A stretch of 64,000 nucleotides of DNA from Microbacterium sp. VKM Ac-2923 (GCF_022815605.1 NZ_JALGRP010000001.1:405715-469714); one strand, 5' to 3'; positions 33,378 through 42,209 are shown, numbered from the stretch's first letter. Numbers and translations: made by a program. The notes: a model not told the origin generated them from the sequence alone.

Positions 33378-34259
33378 ATGTTCGGCATCGAGCTCGACAA
33401 GCTCCTCTTCGTGGGCGTCCTGGTGGGACTGATCGTGGGGCCGGCGCGGCTCGGGGAGTGGCGTCGGAAGCTGCCCCAGGTCGTCGGGCGAGTGCACGCC
33501 CTCTACCAGCAGGGCCGAGCCCAGGTGACTCGGGATCTCGACGATATGGCCCCCGACTGGCGCGAGTACGACCCGCGGCAGCTGCACCCCCGGCGCATCC
33601 TCCGCGAACTCGGCACAGATCTCCGCACGGCCGCGGAGAGCGACGACACGCGGATGAGATCGGGCACTCAGCCGGGTGAATCGCCGGTTGAGTCGGATTC
33701 GGGCACGCTCGTGGAGCGGGGCCGCCGTCGCCCGGCCGCAGGTGCGGGCGATCAGGGCGACGTCACCGTTCGGTCGGAGAACGAAGCGGAAGCGCTCGTC
33801 GGGTCGCTCCGGACGCCGGAGGACGACCTCGAGGGCGACGAGCGAGAGCGGCGCGTCGAGGGCGGGCCTGGAGACGGTCGCGACAGCTCGACGGCGCACG
33901 GACAGCCCGCACGCGGAACGCGCGACTCGACGTCGGCGGCATCGGAGGCAGGTCGACCTGTTGATCGCGATTCAGTCGCGACGAGTGAAGGTGCGGCGCA
34001 CGATCCGCAGCAGCCCGAGGAATCCGAAGAGACCGACGACGGCGCCGAGGACCGCGAAGAGCGTGATCGATCCGCCGAGGACGGGGCCGCCGCCGGCGAT
34101 CACGAGGACGACGGCGATCACCACCGCGGCGATCGACACGAGTGTGGAGGCGATCTCGCCCGTCACACGCGACAGGATGCCGCTGACGTCGGAGCCGTCC
34201 TCTCCCCGGAGCGTGATGCCGATCGACCCCTTCTCGGCGCCGGTCAGAAGGGCGTCTAG
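33378..34259 (+). CDS. tatB: TatB-like protein with doubtful C-terminus
   Basis: The first 60-80 residues are TatB-like: a short helix (LFVGVLVGLIVGPARL), a GPARL-type hinge and an amphipathic helix WRRKLPQVVGRVHALY. A ribosome site GGAGGGG lies just before the ATG, 1 nt after the phosphatase stop. The frame then runs on through a very acidic, disordered region for 293 residues in total. The last 288 nt lie opposite the 3' end of the ABC1 kinase gene, and third-position GC drops there. The true protein may end near 33960 if a frameshift has occurred, so the end coordinate is uncertain. Confidence 0.7.
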   Translation: MFGIELDKLLFVGVLVGLIVGPARLGEWRRKLPQVVGRVHALYQQGRAQVTRDLDDMAPDWREYDPRQLHPRRILRELGTDLRTAAESDDTRMRSGTQPGESPVESDSGTLVERGRRRPAAGAGDQGDVTVRSENEAEALVGSLRTPEDDLEGDERERRVEGGPGDGRDSSTAHGQPARGTRDSTSAASEAGRPVDRDSVATSEGAAHDPQQPEESEETDDGAEDREERDRSAEDGAAAGDHEDDGDHHRGDRHECGGDLARHTRQDAADVGAVLSPERDADRPLLGAGQKGV

Positions 34260-35978
34260 TCGGCGTGGGATCTGCTCGAGGCGCGCGAGGGCGATGACGG
34301 ACTGCGCCTGCAGGTCGGTCGCCATCCTCGAGAGCGACAGAGTGCGCCGCAGGAGCGTGGGCATGAGCGGCAGGGCTCGACCGGCCATGTCGAAGTCGTC
34401 CACGAGCACGCGCAGACATCCCTCGAGGGTGGCGAAGCTCCGGAACGCCGACGCCAGCTCGCCCGGCAGCGCGATGCGGTGCTGTCGGATGACGTCGACC
34501 ATGCGGGTGAAAATCGATCCGTGGCCGGTCGTGCGCAGATGCTCGGTCGTGAGGACGACGCCCACATCGTGGCGGAAGGCGTCGAAATCGAGATCGTCGG
34601 GGACGTCGACGATCAGCAGAAGGGCATCGGCTGCGGCGACGTCGTTCTCGCTGAGCGCCGCGAGGAGGAGCGCGGTCAGCTGCTGACGGCGACTGCGTTC
34701 GATGATGCCCACGGCGCCGAAGTCGATGAGTCCCAAGGTCCCGTCGGCGCGGAGCAGGACGTTCCCCGGGTGCAGGTCGGCGTGGAAGACGCCATAGACG
34801 AGGATCTGCTCGATCACCGTCGACATGAGGACCTGTGCGAGACGGTCGCGCTGCTCGGCATTCAAGGCGGACAGGCGTTCGGCGGAGTCGCTGAGCGCCG
34901 TCCCGTCGACGAGCTCCATCGTCAGCACCCGTTGGTGCGAGGCGGCCGGGAACACGCGGGGCGCCGTGACGACGCCGCGTCGTCCGGGTTCGGCTCGGTC
35001 GATCTCGTCGAGCGTCGCTCCGATCATCGACGTGTTGCGCGCTTCGATGCGGTAGTCGAGCTCTTCGAGCAGGGTGGCCGTGAAGCCGCGGGCCACGGCC
35101 TCCAGCCGCAGGTCACGGCCGACGCGGGTGCGCGCCTCGGCGCGATGGGCGAGTCGGCCGATGATGTCCGCATCCGCCTCGACCTGGGCGCGCGCGGCCG
35201 GGCGCTGCACCTTCACGACCACCGGAGTTCCGTCGAGCAGGTGTGCGCGATGGACCTGGGCCACGGACGCGGCCGCGAGCGGCGTGGGCTCGACGTCGGC
35301 GAACACCTCGTCGATGGGGGACCCGAGGTCGGCCTCGATGACCTGACGTACCGTCGACCACGGCAGCGTCAGGGCATTCGTCTGCAGGGTCGCGAGAGCG
35401 CTGAGGTAGGGCTCGGGGACGAGGTCGCGGCGGGTGGAGAGCACTTGGCCGAGCTTGACGAAGCTGACGCCGGCGTCGTTGATCGTCGCGACGATGGCGT
35501 TGGCCCGCTCTTCGGAGGTGCTGAGCTGATCTTCGACACGGGACCGGCCGCCGTGGAACAGCCAGCCCACACCATGCCGCGACGCGATGGTGAGGATTTC
35601 CAGATAGCGGCGCGTGCGCTTGCGCTGACGCAACGCCGCACGGATCAGATCGATCGGATTCGGCAGGGGACGGGTGGGGAAGATCGCCTCGCTCGCCACG
35701 AGGGCGGCGACTCCGAGGGCGAAGACCCAGGCGAGTGACAGAGCGACCAGACCGATCCACAACCACACCTCTTCGGCGGCGACGGCGTCTCCCGCCTCCC
35801 CCAGCCCGGTCTGTCGCAGCGTCCAGGCCGCCGACGGCACGCCCAGGACGAAGACCAGGAGCCCGACCACGATGCTCCGCGGCCAGCCCACCGCTGTGCC
35901 GATGATGCGGCGCGCGACGAAGCCGACGAGCACCGCCGAGACGATGGCGGAGATCGAGATGAGGATGCTGGCGACCAC
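33972..35978 (-). CDS. ABC1/UbiB/AarF-family atypical kinase
   Basis: The 668-residue protein has N-terminal membrane helices, the ABC1 kinase core and two C-terminal helices. Characteristic motifs are FVKLGQVLSTRRDL (the KxGQ signature), the alanine-rich nucleotide loop AAASVAQVHRA, FHADLHPGN and LIDFGAVG. UbiB-type proteins support lipid-quinone synthesis or lipid handling through ATPase activity. The GTG at 35978 is preferred because the gene upstream ends at 36002. The open frame continues to 36041 only by overlap with the zinc-ribbon gene. Confidence 0.9.
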   Translation of the reverse strand: MVASILISISAIVSAVLVGFVARRIIGTAVGWPRSIVVGLLVFVLGVPSAAWTLRQTGLGEAGDAVAAEEVWLWIGLVALSLAWVFALGVAALVASEAIFPTRPLPNPIDLIRAALRQRKRTRRYLEILTIASRHGVGWLFHGGRSRVEDQLSTSEERANAIVATINDAGVSFVKLGQVLSTRRDLVPEPYLSALATLQTNALTLPWSTVRQVIEADLGSPIDEVFADVEPTPLAAASVAQVHRAHLLDGTPVVVKVQRPAARAQVEADADIIGRLAHRAEARTRVGRDLRLEAVARGFTATLLEELDYRIEARNTSMIGATLDEIDRAEPGRRGVVTAPRVFPAASHQRVLTMELVDGTALSDSAERLSALNAEQRDRLAQVLMSTVIEQILVYGVFHADLHPGNVLLRADGTLGLIDFGAVGIIERSRRQQLTALLLAALSENDVAAADALLLIVDVPDDLDFDAFRHDVGVVLTTEHLRTTGHGSIFTRMVDVIRQHRIALPGELASAFRSFATLEGCLRVLVDDFDMAGRALPLMPTLLRRTLSLSRMATDLQAQSVIALARLEQIPRRLDALLTGAEKGSIGITLRGEDGSDVSGILSRVTGEIASTLVSIAAVVIAVVLVIAGGGPVLGGSITLFAVLGAVVGLFGFLGLLRIVRRTFTRRD

Positions 35979-36001
35979 GGGGTCAGCGTAGCCGTCCGCG
36001 A

Positions 36002-36175
36002 TCAGCCGATGAGGGCCAGTCCGCACCCCGGGCACCGCCACGCGACGGCGCGGCCCGCCTCCCAGGGCTCAGACGTGTGGAGGCACGCCGGACAACGCGG
36101 AGCGAAGCCGACGGCGTCGTCGTCGGGATCGCCCGCATCGTCGGTGCCGGGGGATGGGAGCGGAATGGTGCGCAT
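36002..36175 (-). CDS. Small zinc-ribbon protein
   Basis: The 57-residue protein ends in a two-knuckle zinc ribbon, CPACLHTSEPWEAG then WRCPGCGLAL, with four cysteines for one zinc. A GAGGAGG ribosome site before the ATG at 36175 fixes the start; an ATG at 36199 lacks one. It lies just upstream of the ABC1 kinase gene on the same strand and is likely co-transcribed. A 17-nt motif shared with the XRE gene lies 25 nt before the start. The role is unknown; a nucleic-acid-binding or structural function is possible. Confidence 0.75.
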   Translation of the reverse strand: MRTIPLPSPGTDDAGDPDDDAVGFAPRCPACLHTSEPWEAGRAVAWRCPGCGLALIG

Positions 36176-36199
36176 GGGCCTCCTCGGTGTCGCATGCAC

Positions 36200-36216
36200 A
36201 TCTTTACATGTGCATG
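36200..36216 (-). promoter_or_regulatory. CATGNACATGTAAANAT motif, copy 2
   Basis: On the minus strand the site reads CATGCACATGTAAAGAT, embedded in a longer dyad with 10-bp GCATGCACAT/ATGTGCATGC arms (36192-36217). It lies upstream of the zinc-ribbon gene and is nearly identical to copy 1. Confidence 0.6.
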
Positions 36217-36277
36217 CAGCGGGGCTCGAGCGGTATCCACAGGTGACCCGGCGATCGATCGTCGGTCACCGCCCTCC

Positions 36278-36502
36278 TCAGCGGTGCAGACCGCGCAAGG
36301 CCTTCTTCGCGCGCTTCTCCGCGGCCGCCGCGGCCTTCTTGGCCGCCTTGCGGCGGCGTCTGCGAGCACTCGGGTCGTTCCACAGGCGCACCACCTGATG
36401 ACCGACGGACTCCCGGTTCTTCACCTGGACCCTCGGCGTGCGGGTGCCCACCGCGTAAGCGATCAACGCGACGGCGCCGATCAGGATGATCTTGTTGCGC
36501 AT
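36278..36502 (-). CDS. Small membrane protein with Lys/Ala-rich tail
   Basis: The 74-residue product has one helix at the N-terminus (MRNKIILIGAVALIAYAVG) and a strongly basic end of the KAAKKAAAAAEKRAKKA type. GGAGGATGCC before the ATG is a good ribosome site. The basic tail should lie in the cytoplasm and could touch nucleic acid or anionic lipid. No family is recognised. Confidence 0.7.
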   Translation of the reverse strand: MRNKIILIGAVALIAYAVGTRTPRVQVKNRESVGHQVVRLWNDPSARRRRRKAAKKAAAAAEKRAKKALRGLHR

Positions 36503-36689
36503 GGCATCCTCCGTTCGGACGAGATGATCCGGCTCGCACGTCCCCTGATCGGGGCGGCGGAAGGGCTCGTCATCAACAAGACGTGTCGACGCGGCCATTC
36601 GTCACGCCGGTCCCCGATCCCTCTGCGCTGACGAACCGCCGGAGCCGGGGATCGCCCAGGTGAGGAGAGGGGGCGCCCGAGTCATGCGC

Positions 36690-36738
36690 TCCCCCGCAGG
36701 ACGCCCCGACCCAACGGCCGGGGCGTCCTCGCGGGGAG
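36690..36738 (-). terminator. Hairpin terminator after the UDP-glucose dehydrogenase gene
   Basis: Arms 36698-36708 and 36719-36729 pair over 11 bp with a 10-nt loop, and a bulged outer stem extends it. It lies 8-56 nt beyond the stop of the minus-strand gene. Confidence 0.75.
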
Positions 36739-36745
36739 GGGCGGA

Positions 36746-38071
36746 TCAGGGGCGACCCATGCCGTAGTAGGTCCAGCCGGCGGCGCGCCAGGCGACGGGA
36801 TCGAGGCAGTTGCGTCCGTCCACGACGACGCGCCCGCGAGCCAACGAGGCCGCGTGCTCGGGGGAGAGCTCGCGACGGTACTCGTCCCACTCCGTGACGA
36901 CGATGACGGCGTCGGCGTCGCGCAGAGTCGCGTCGAGGTCCTCCTCGTAGGTCAGCTGCGGGTGGAGGCGGCGCGCGTTCGCGATCGCTGCGGGGTCCGT
37001 CAGCGTGACGTGCGCCCCCAGACCGTGCAACCGCACAGCCACGTCGAGAGCGGGGGAATCGCGGATGTCGTCGCTGTGCGGCTTGAAGGCGGCGCCGAGC
37101 ACGGCGATCTTCTTCTCGAACGCGCTGCCACCGAGCGCCTGCGTGGTGAGCTCGACGGCGCGGTCGCGCCGGCGCAGGTTGATGGCGTCGATCTCGCGGA
37201 GGAAGGCGACCGACTCGCCGCGGCCGAGTTCTTCGGCGCGGGCCGAGAAGGCGCGGATGTCCTTCGGGAGGCAGCCACCGCCGAAACCGATCCCCGCGCC
37301 CAGGAAGCGTCGCCCGATGCGGGCGTCGTGTCCGATGGCGTCGGCCAGCGTCGTGACGTCGGCGCCGGTGACCTCGGCGATCTCGGCGATCGCGTTGATG
37401 AAACTGATCTTGGTCGCCAGGAACGCGTTGGCCGAGACCTTCACGAGCTCGGCGGTGGCGTAGTCGGTGACGATGAAGGGCGTGCCCTTGGCGATCGACG
37501 GGTGGTAGATCTCGCGCAGCACCTGGGCCGTCCGCTCGCCCTCGGCGGTCGGGGCACCGTCCTCGGTGGGCACACCCGCCACGAGGCGGTCGGGGTCGAT
37601 GGTGTCCTGCACCGCCCAGCCCTCGCGCAGGAACTCGGGGTTCCACACCAGGGTGGCGCCGCGCTCGGACACGCGCGGAGCGAGGCGGGCCGCGGTGCCG
37701 ACGGGGACCGTCGACTTTCCGGCGACGATGTCGCCCTCGCTGAGATAGGGGAGGAGGCCGTCGATGGCGGCATCCACGTAGGTCAGGTCGGCGGCGTGCC
37801 CGCCGGCCTGCTGAGGCGTGCCGACGCCGACGAAGTGCACCTTCGCCCCCTGCGCGGCCGAGGTGTCGGTGGTGAACGACAAACGGCCCGACGCGATGCC
37901 CTCGGCGAGGATCTCCTGGAGACCGGGTTCGAAGAAGGGCGCCTCGCCCTTCGACAGCGCAGCGATCTTGCGCTCGTCGACGTCGATGCCGACGACCTCG
38001 TGACCGATGGATGCCATGGCCGCGGCGTGCACGGCCCCCAGGTAGCCGCAACCAACTACAGACAGACGCAA
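36746..38071 (-). CDS. ugd: UDP-glucose 6-dehydrogenase
   Basis: This enzyme oxidises UDP-glucose to UDP-glucuronate for exopolysaccharide. The 441-residue product has an N-terminal NAD-binding domain (VVGCGYLGAVHA), a central dimer helix and the active-site cysteine in GFGGGCLPKD (Cys267). The C-terminal UDP-binding region includes FKPHSDDIRDSPALDV. The start is a TTG with GAAAGG upstream, because the conserved N-terminus begins exactly there; the open frame extends upstream but without conservation. It follows the second sugar transferase gene in the same direction with a 76-nt gap. Confidence 0.95.
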   Translation of the reverse strand: MRLSVVGCGYLGAVHAAAMASIGHEVVGIDVDERKIAALSKGEAPFFEPGLQEILAEGIASGRLSFTTDTSAAQGAKVHFVGVGTPQQAGGHAADLTYVDAAIDGLLPYLSEGDIVAGKSTVPVGTAARLAPRVSERGATLVWNPEFLREGWAVQDTIDPDRLVAGVPTEDGAPTAEGERTAQVLREIYHPSIAKGTPFIVTDYATAELVKVSANAFLATKISFINAIAEIAEVTGADVTTLADAIGHDARIGRRFLGAGIGFGGGCLPKDIRAFSARAEELGRGESVAFLREIDAINLRRRDRAVELTTQALGGSAFEKKIAVLGAAFKPHSDDIRDSPALDVAVRLHGLGAHVTLTDPAAIANARRLHPQLTYEEDLDATLRDADAVIVVTEWDEYRRELSPEHAASLARGRVVVDGRNCLDPVAWRAAGWTYYGMGRP

Positions 38072-38147
38072 GATGAAAGCCTTTCGGAGGGGTGACGCCC
38101 CGAACCGGCGGTGCCGGCGAGCGGGGGTGGGACGGATTGAGAGTGTG

Positions 38148-39695
38148 TCACGCGGCGGTCTCACCCGGAGCCAAAGCGGCCCGGGCGGTCCTGCCGAGGA
38201 TGGCGAAGTCGCCGAGCAGGGTCCAGTTCTCCACGTACGACAGGTCGAGTCGAACCGACTCCTCCCACGACAGCGACGAGCGTCCGCTGACCTGCCAGAG
38301 ACCCGTGATGCCCGGCTTGGCGAGGAATCGACGGTGGACGTGGTCGGCGTAGACGGCGACCTCCGACGGGAGCGGGGGACGCGGGCCCACCAGCGACATC
38401 GATCCGCCGATCACGTTGAACAGCTGGGGGAGTTCGTCGAGGCTGTACTTGCGCATGACGCGTCCGATGGGCGTCACGCGCGGGTCGTTCTTCATCTTGA
38501 ACAAGACCTCGTTGCCGGAGTCGCGCTGCTGTTCGGCGAGCTGGGCGAGCAGCTCCTCGGCATTGACGACCATTGAGCGGAACTTGATCATCGTGAACTC
38601 GTGACCGCGGAAACCCACACGCGTCTGCCGGAAGAAGATCGGTCCGTCGCTCGAGAGGCGCACCGAGAGCATGAGGAAGACCAGCAGAGGGCTCAGCAGC
38701 ACGACGCCGACCGTCGCCGCGATGAGGTCGACGGTGCGCTTGAGGAAGCTCTGACCACGGGAGAACTTCGGAGTCTCGACGTGGATGAGGGGAAGGCCCG
38801 CGACCGGACGCGTGTGCAGACGGGGACCGGCGATGTCGACGATGCTCGGCGCCAGCACGAGGTGCTGACGGCCGGCCTCCAGGCTCCAGGAGATCTCCTT
38901 GACCTTGTCGGCGGGCAGGTCGTCGGCGCTCGTGACCGCGACGGTGTCGGCGCCCGTGACGTCGAGGGCTCGGGTGACGTCCCCGACATGGCCCATGACA
39001 GGGATGTCGGTGCCGGGGATGACGTCGGCGATCTTGCCGTTCGGGACGCAGGCGCCGACGACGCGATACCCCGCGCTGGGCATGCGTGCGAACTCATGGG
39101 CCAGATGCGTGACCGAGCCGAGGGATCCGACGAGAAGGACGCTCGCCGAATACAGGCCTTTCGAGCGCTGGACGATCAGCCACTGTCGCCAGATCCACCG
39201 GGTGAAGAGGAGGACGACGATACCCAGCGGCAGACTGATGAGGAGGTAGCCGCGAGCCACGTCGATCTGTGTGAGGAAGGCGATGATCGCCACGGTTCCG
39301 AAGAGGCGGAAGCTGGCATCGGCGATGCGGACGTACTCGGCCGACCCGGTGCCGATGACGCGATCACTCCGTGACTCGACGAACGCCAGAGCCCACATCC
39401 AGGTGACGACGAGGATGGCGGAGAACGCCCAGTACGACAGGTCGCTGATCCGACCGTCGTGACGTGCGGCGAGCTGGGCGTTACCCAGGCCGAACCACAG
39501 CAGCTGCGTGCCGTAGACGACCCAGAGGAGCGAGGCGAGGTCGGTGATGACCAGGTTGCGGCGATAAGTACGACGCCAGGGATTGCGGGGGTGCATCGGG
39601 TCGGAGCGCGCAGCGGAGAGTGGTACCCCGGACGTCCGGGCGATCGCCGATTGCGACTCCGCTGCTGCCTCGCTACCCCGAAGGTCGACTGCCAC
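38148..39695 (-). CDS. Polyprenyl-phosphate sugar transferase (second copy)
   Basis: The 515-residue protein is a clear paralogue of the one at 28900-30375, with identical stretches such as [21 protein letters not shown] blocks, [25 protein letters not shown] and MSLVGPRP. It has multiple N-terminal helices and a C-terminal phosphoglycosyl transferase domain. The GTG at 39695 is preferred because GGGGAGG lies 8 nt upstream; a GTG at 39734 would add 13 residues. It is followed by the UDP-glucose dehydrogenase gene, so the repeat unit it starts may contain glucuronate elsewhere. Sugar specificity is unknown. Confidence 0.92.
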   Translation of the reverse strand: MAVDLRGSEAAAESQSAIARTSGVPLSAARSDPMHPRNPWRRTYRRNLVITDLASLLWVVYGTQLLWFGLGNAQLAARHDGRISDLSYWAFSAILVVTWMWALAFVESRSDRVIGTGSAEYVRIADASFRLFGTVAIIAFLTQIDVARGYLLISLPLGIVVLLFTRWIWRQWLIVQRSKGLYSASVLLVGSLGSVTHLAHEFARMPSAGYRVVGACVPNGKIADVIPGTDIPVMGHVGDVTRALDVTGADTVAVTSADDLPADKVKEISWSLEAGRQHLVLAPSIVDIAGPRLHTRPVAGLPLIHVETPKFSRGQSFLKRTVDLIAATVGVVLLSPLLVFLMLSVRLSSDGPIFFRQTRVGFRGHEFTMIKFRSMVVNAEELLAQLAEQQRDSGNEVLFKMKNDPRVTPIGRVMRKYSLDELPQLFNVIGGSMSLVGPRPPLPSEVAVYADHVHRRFLAKPGITGLWQVSGRSSLSWEESVRLDLSYVENWTLLGDFAILGRTARAALAPGETAA

Positions 39696-39956
39696 GACTT
39701 CTGCCTCCCCCCGATCGACCTGCGTCGATCCCACCTCGCGAACAATAACAGGCGAATGTCACCTGGAAATTCACCCGTCGGAGGTCTTCATACGCCCGAA
39801 ACGTGAACGGGTGGCACGGGATTCGCGGCGACCGTCGACGCATTCGCTGCCCCGGGTGGCCATCCCCTACACTCGGGCGCGCGCCGGTCGGGCACGGCTG
39901 CCGCGGAATCCCGCGTCGCGGGAGAGCATCCCGCCCCGTCCGTGAAAGGGACCTCG

Positions 39957-41033
39957 ATGTCACGCGCGCCCTTCGGGACGCGGCGGTCCCGCCGCCGTCG
40001 CCGGTCAGCGGGCCTCTTCGCGGCGGTCGCCGTCGCCGCGGTCGTCGTGGCGGCAGTCGCCGGCGTATTCGGGTTCGCCCTCCTGCGTCCGGCTGTCTCG
40101 TCGACGGCACCCCCGGCTTCGCCGACGCCGTCGTGGTCGGCGGCCGCCACCGAGAAGCCCTCGCCGACGCCTCGGACGACCGCAGCTCCGGCGCCGACCC
40201 CGTCGGTCGCCGCGAGCTGCGACGGGACGGCGACGCTCGTGAGTGTCTGGGCGCACCCCGACGACGACATCATCTTCGCCAACCCCACCATCTCCGACGC
40301 GATCGCCGCCGGGGAGTGCGTGCGGACGGTTTTCCTGACCGCCGGCGACGCGGGGAAGGGCCTCGGGTACGTCGAGGCGCGCGAACTCGGCATCCTGCGC
40401 GCCTACAACGACATGCGCGGGACCGAGGGCCTCTGGGACACCGCGGACGTCGTGCTGGAGAGCGGCGTCCACGTGCGTCGACTGACACCCCACGGTAATC
40501 CGCGTATCTCGGTGCTCTTCTTCCGCCTCCCCGACGGCAACATCACCGGCGGCGGTTTCGCCTCCACCGGGTTCGCGACCCTGGGCCGGTTGCTCGACGG
40601 TCAGCTCTCCGCCCTCTCGCCGATCGACGGTGGCGTCTCCGTGTCGCGGGACCAGGTGCTCGCATCCGTTCGAGACCTCGCTCGAGAGTTCGCCCCCGAA
40701 CGCCTCTTCACCCACATCCCGCGAGGCAGCTCCTTCGCACCGGGTGACCACCCCGACCATTCCGTCGTCGGCAGCATCGTGCGCGACGCGCTCTCGGGCG
40801 ATCCGGCCATCGCTCCTGGCATCCGCTACGTCGTGGGGTATCCGTCGGAGACGCTGCCGCGGAACCTCGACGGGCCGGTCCTGGATGCCAAGGTCGACAC
40901 GTACCGCATCTATGCGCAAGAGGACGAGGTGATCCGCTGCGCGGACCGCGCTTCGTGTCTCGGGACGCGGAAGTTCGGCGAGTGGCTGCGTCGGTCGTAC
41001 CCGAAGACCGAGGCGGAGCTGAACCTCGGCTGA
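39957..41033 (+). CDS. Membrane-anchored PIG-L family deacetylase-like protein
   Basis: An N-terminal basic segment and transmembrane helix (about 20-44), then a Pro/Ala/Thr linker, carry an extracellular PIG-L (LmbE-like) domain. Zinc-binding motifs are AHPDDD (about 98-103) and GDHPDHSVVG. Members deacetylate N-acetylglucosamine conjugates. The product has 358 residues, and GAAAGGG precedes the ATG. A paralogue follows at 42210-43280. Proximity to sugar transferase genes suggests it modifies surface glycans (inference). Confidence 0.88.
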   Translation: MSRAPFGTRRSRRRRRSAGLFAAVAVAAVVVAAVAGVFGFALLRPAVSSTAPPASPTPSWSAAATEKPSPTPRTTAAPAPTPSVAASCDGTATLVSVWAHPDDDIIFANPTISDAIAAGECVRTVFLTAGDAGKGLGYVEARELGILRAYNDMRGTEGLWDTADVVLESGVHVRRLTPHGNPRISVLFFRLPDGNITGGGFASTGFATLGRLLDGQLSALSPIDGGVSVSRDQVLASVRDLAREFAPERLFTHIPRGSSFAPGDHPDHSVVGSIVRDALSGDPAIAPGIRYVVGYPSETLPRNLDGPVLDAKVDTYRIYAQEDEVIRCADRASCLGTRKFGEWLRRSYPKTEAELNLG

Positions 41034-41052
41034 CCATGATCGGCGCTCGTCG

Positions 41053-41072
41053 GGGGTCTTCTCGACGACCCC
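41053..41072. terminator. Possible short terminator
   Basis: GGGGTC and GACCCC pair over 6 bp with an 8-nt loop between two convergent genes. It is weak. Confidence 0.35.
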
Positions 41073-41090
41073 AGCGTCGTGCCGCCCCCC

Positions 41091-41618
41091 TCAGTGCCGA
41101 TAGGTGCCGTGGATGACGGCGCGGCCGAGGGTGGCGAAGGCGAGGGCGAAGGACGCCGCCGCGGGGCTGGCATCGGGTTCGAGGCCGAGCGTGGGTTCGC
41201 CGACGGCGTGCACCACGAAGAAATACCGGTGCGGCTGGTCGTCCCGCGGGGGAGCGGCGCCGAGGAACCCGGCCACGCCGCCGTCGTTGCGCAGGTGGAA
41301 CGCCCCCGACGGCAGTGTCGCGGACGCGGCTCCCGTGGGCAGTTCCCGAGCGTCGGCGGGAAGGTCGACCAGGACCCAGTGCCAGAAGCCGCTCGGCGTG
41401 GGGGCGTCGGGGTCGAAGCAGGTGACGGCGAAGGACTTGGTCCCCTCGGGGACGTTCGACCAGCGCAGATGCGGCGAGGTGTCGCCCTTGTCGGCCACCT
41501 GTGCGTCATCGAGCGGCTGGCCGTCGACGATGTCGTCGCTGGCGACGTCGAACGCGGCCACGGCCGGGAGGAGCGGATACGGATCAGGTGACTGCGGGCG
41601 GGTGAGATCGGCGACCAT
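41091..41618 (-). CDS. YbhB/YbcL-type phosphatidylethanolamine-binding protein
   Basis: The 175-residue protein matches the PEBP/Raf-kinase-inhibitor family: SPHLRWSNVPEGTKSFAVTC in pieces, the DPDAP motif, GFWHWVLVDLP and a PPRDDQPHRYFF region. No signal peptide is present, so it is cytosolic. The start is set at the ATG at 41618, with a TATCGT box 7 nt upstream, suggesting a leaderless transcript. The biological role of bacterial members is unclear. Confidence 0.9.
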   Translation of the reverse strand: MVADLTRPQSPDPYPLLPAVAAFDVASDDIVDGQPLDDAQVADKGDTSPHLRWSNVPEGTKSFAVTCFDPDAPTPSGFWHWVLVDLPADARELPTGAASATLPSGAFHLRNDGGVAGFLGAAPPRDDQPHRYFFVVHAVGEPTLGLEPDASPAAASFALAFATLGRAVIHGTYRH

Positions 41619-41696
41619 GCACGGCACGATAGAGCGGCGATCCGAACGGGCGGCAGGGCTTGTCCACCCTGCGTCGGGGGGATAAGGATGCCGCGC

Positions 41697-41978
41697 TCAG
41701 GGCACGAGAGCGAGTAACGCGCGGGCGGCGCCGCGGCATCCATCGGGGGCGGGGATGCCGTAATCCACCTCGACCACGGACCGGAGGTCACCGGCGAGCT
41801 GATCGAGAGTCGGTTGCGCCGAGAGGGCCTCGAGGATGGGCAGGATCAGGTCGTCGTACTCATCGTCGGGCCAGCCGTGGCCGATGTGGTGGACGCCGAT
41901 CGGATCCCACTCGTTGAGCACCCCGCGGACGCGGAGGGCGACGGGCGACAGTGACCGTGGCGGTGAGGAGATCTGCAT
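41697..41978 (-). CDS. Small hypothetical protein (DUF1871-like pattern)
   Basis: The 93-residue protein contains VLNEWDPIGV, then GWPDDEYDDLILPILEAL. This tryptophan-aspartate-proline pattern, followed by a DEYD helix, resembles the DUF1871 family, but I rely on memory. There is no membrane segment. The ATG is not preceded by a ribosome site and may be leaderless. Confidence 0.65.
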   Translation of the reverse strand: MQISSPPRSLSPVALRVRGVLNEWDPIGVHHIGHGWPDDEYDDLILPILEALSAQPTLDQLAGDLRSVVEVDYGIPAPDGCRGAARALLALVP

Positions 41979-42209
41979 AGGGCGAGTGTCGCGATCGACC
42001 TTAGGTGCCCGCTGAGGATCACCGATGCGTGGGGTGCGGACCGCGACGCCGCCGCCGCCACCCGCTGGATGATCGGTTCAGCCGGCGCTCACGGCACGGT
42101 GCGGTGTGTTCGGGGGAGTCGCGTCGAGCGCGATAGCGTCGAGGGGCGCCCACGGGCGCGACGTACCCGAAATCCGTCGCCGGGGGGCGCATCACAGGAC
42201 GGAGTCGCC

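Noticed and set aside
33240..33899. Minus-strand open frame opposite the phosphatase and tatB-like genes
   Set aside because: The sequence is an antisense shadow with no motif, and the plus strand has a clear CX5R loop and a TatB-like helix.
34479..35738. Plus-strand open frame opposite the ABC1 kinase
   Set aside because: Antisense of conserved kinase motifs, with a composition typical of shadow frames.
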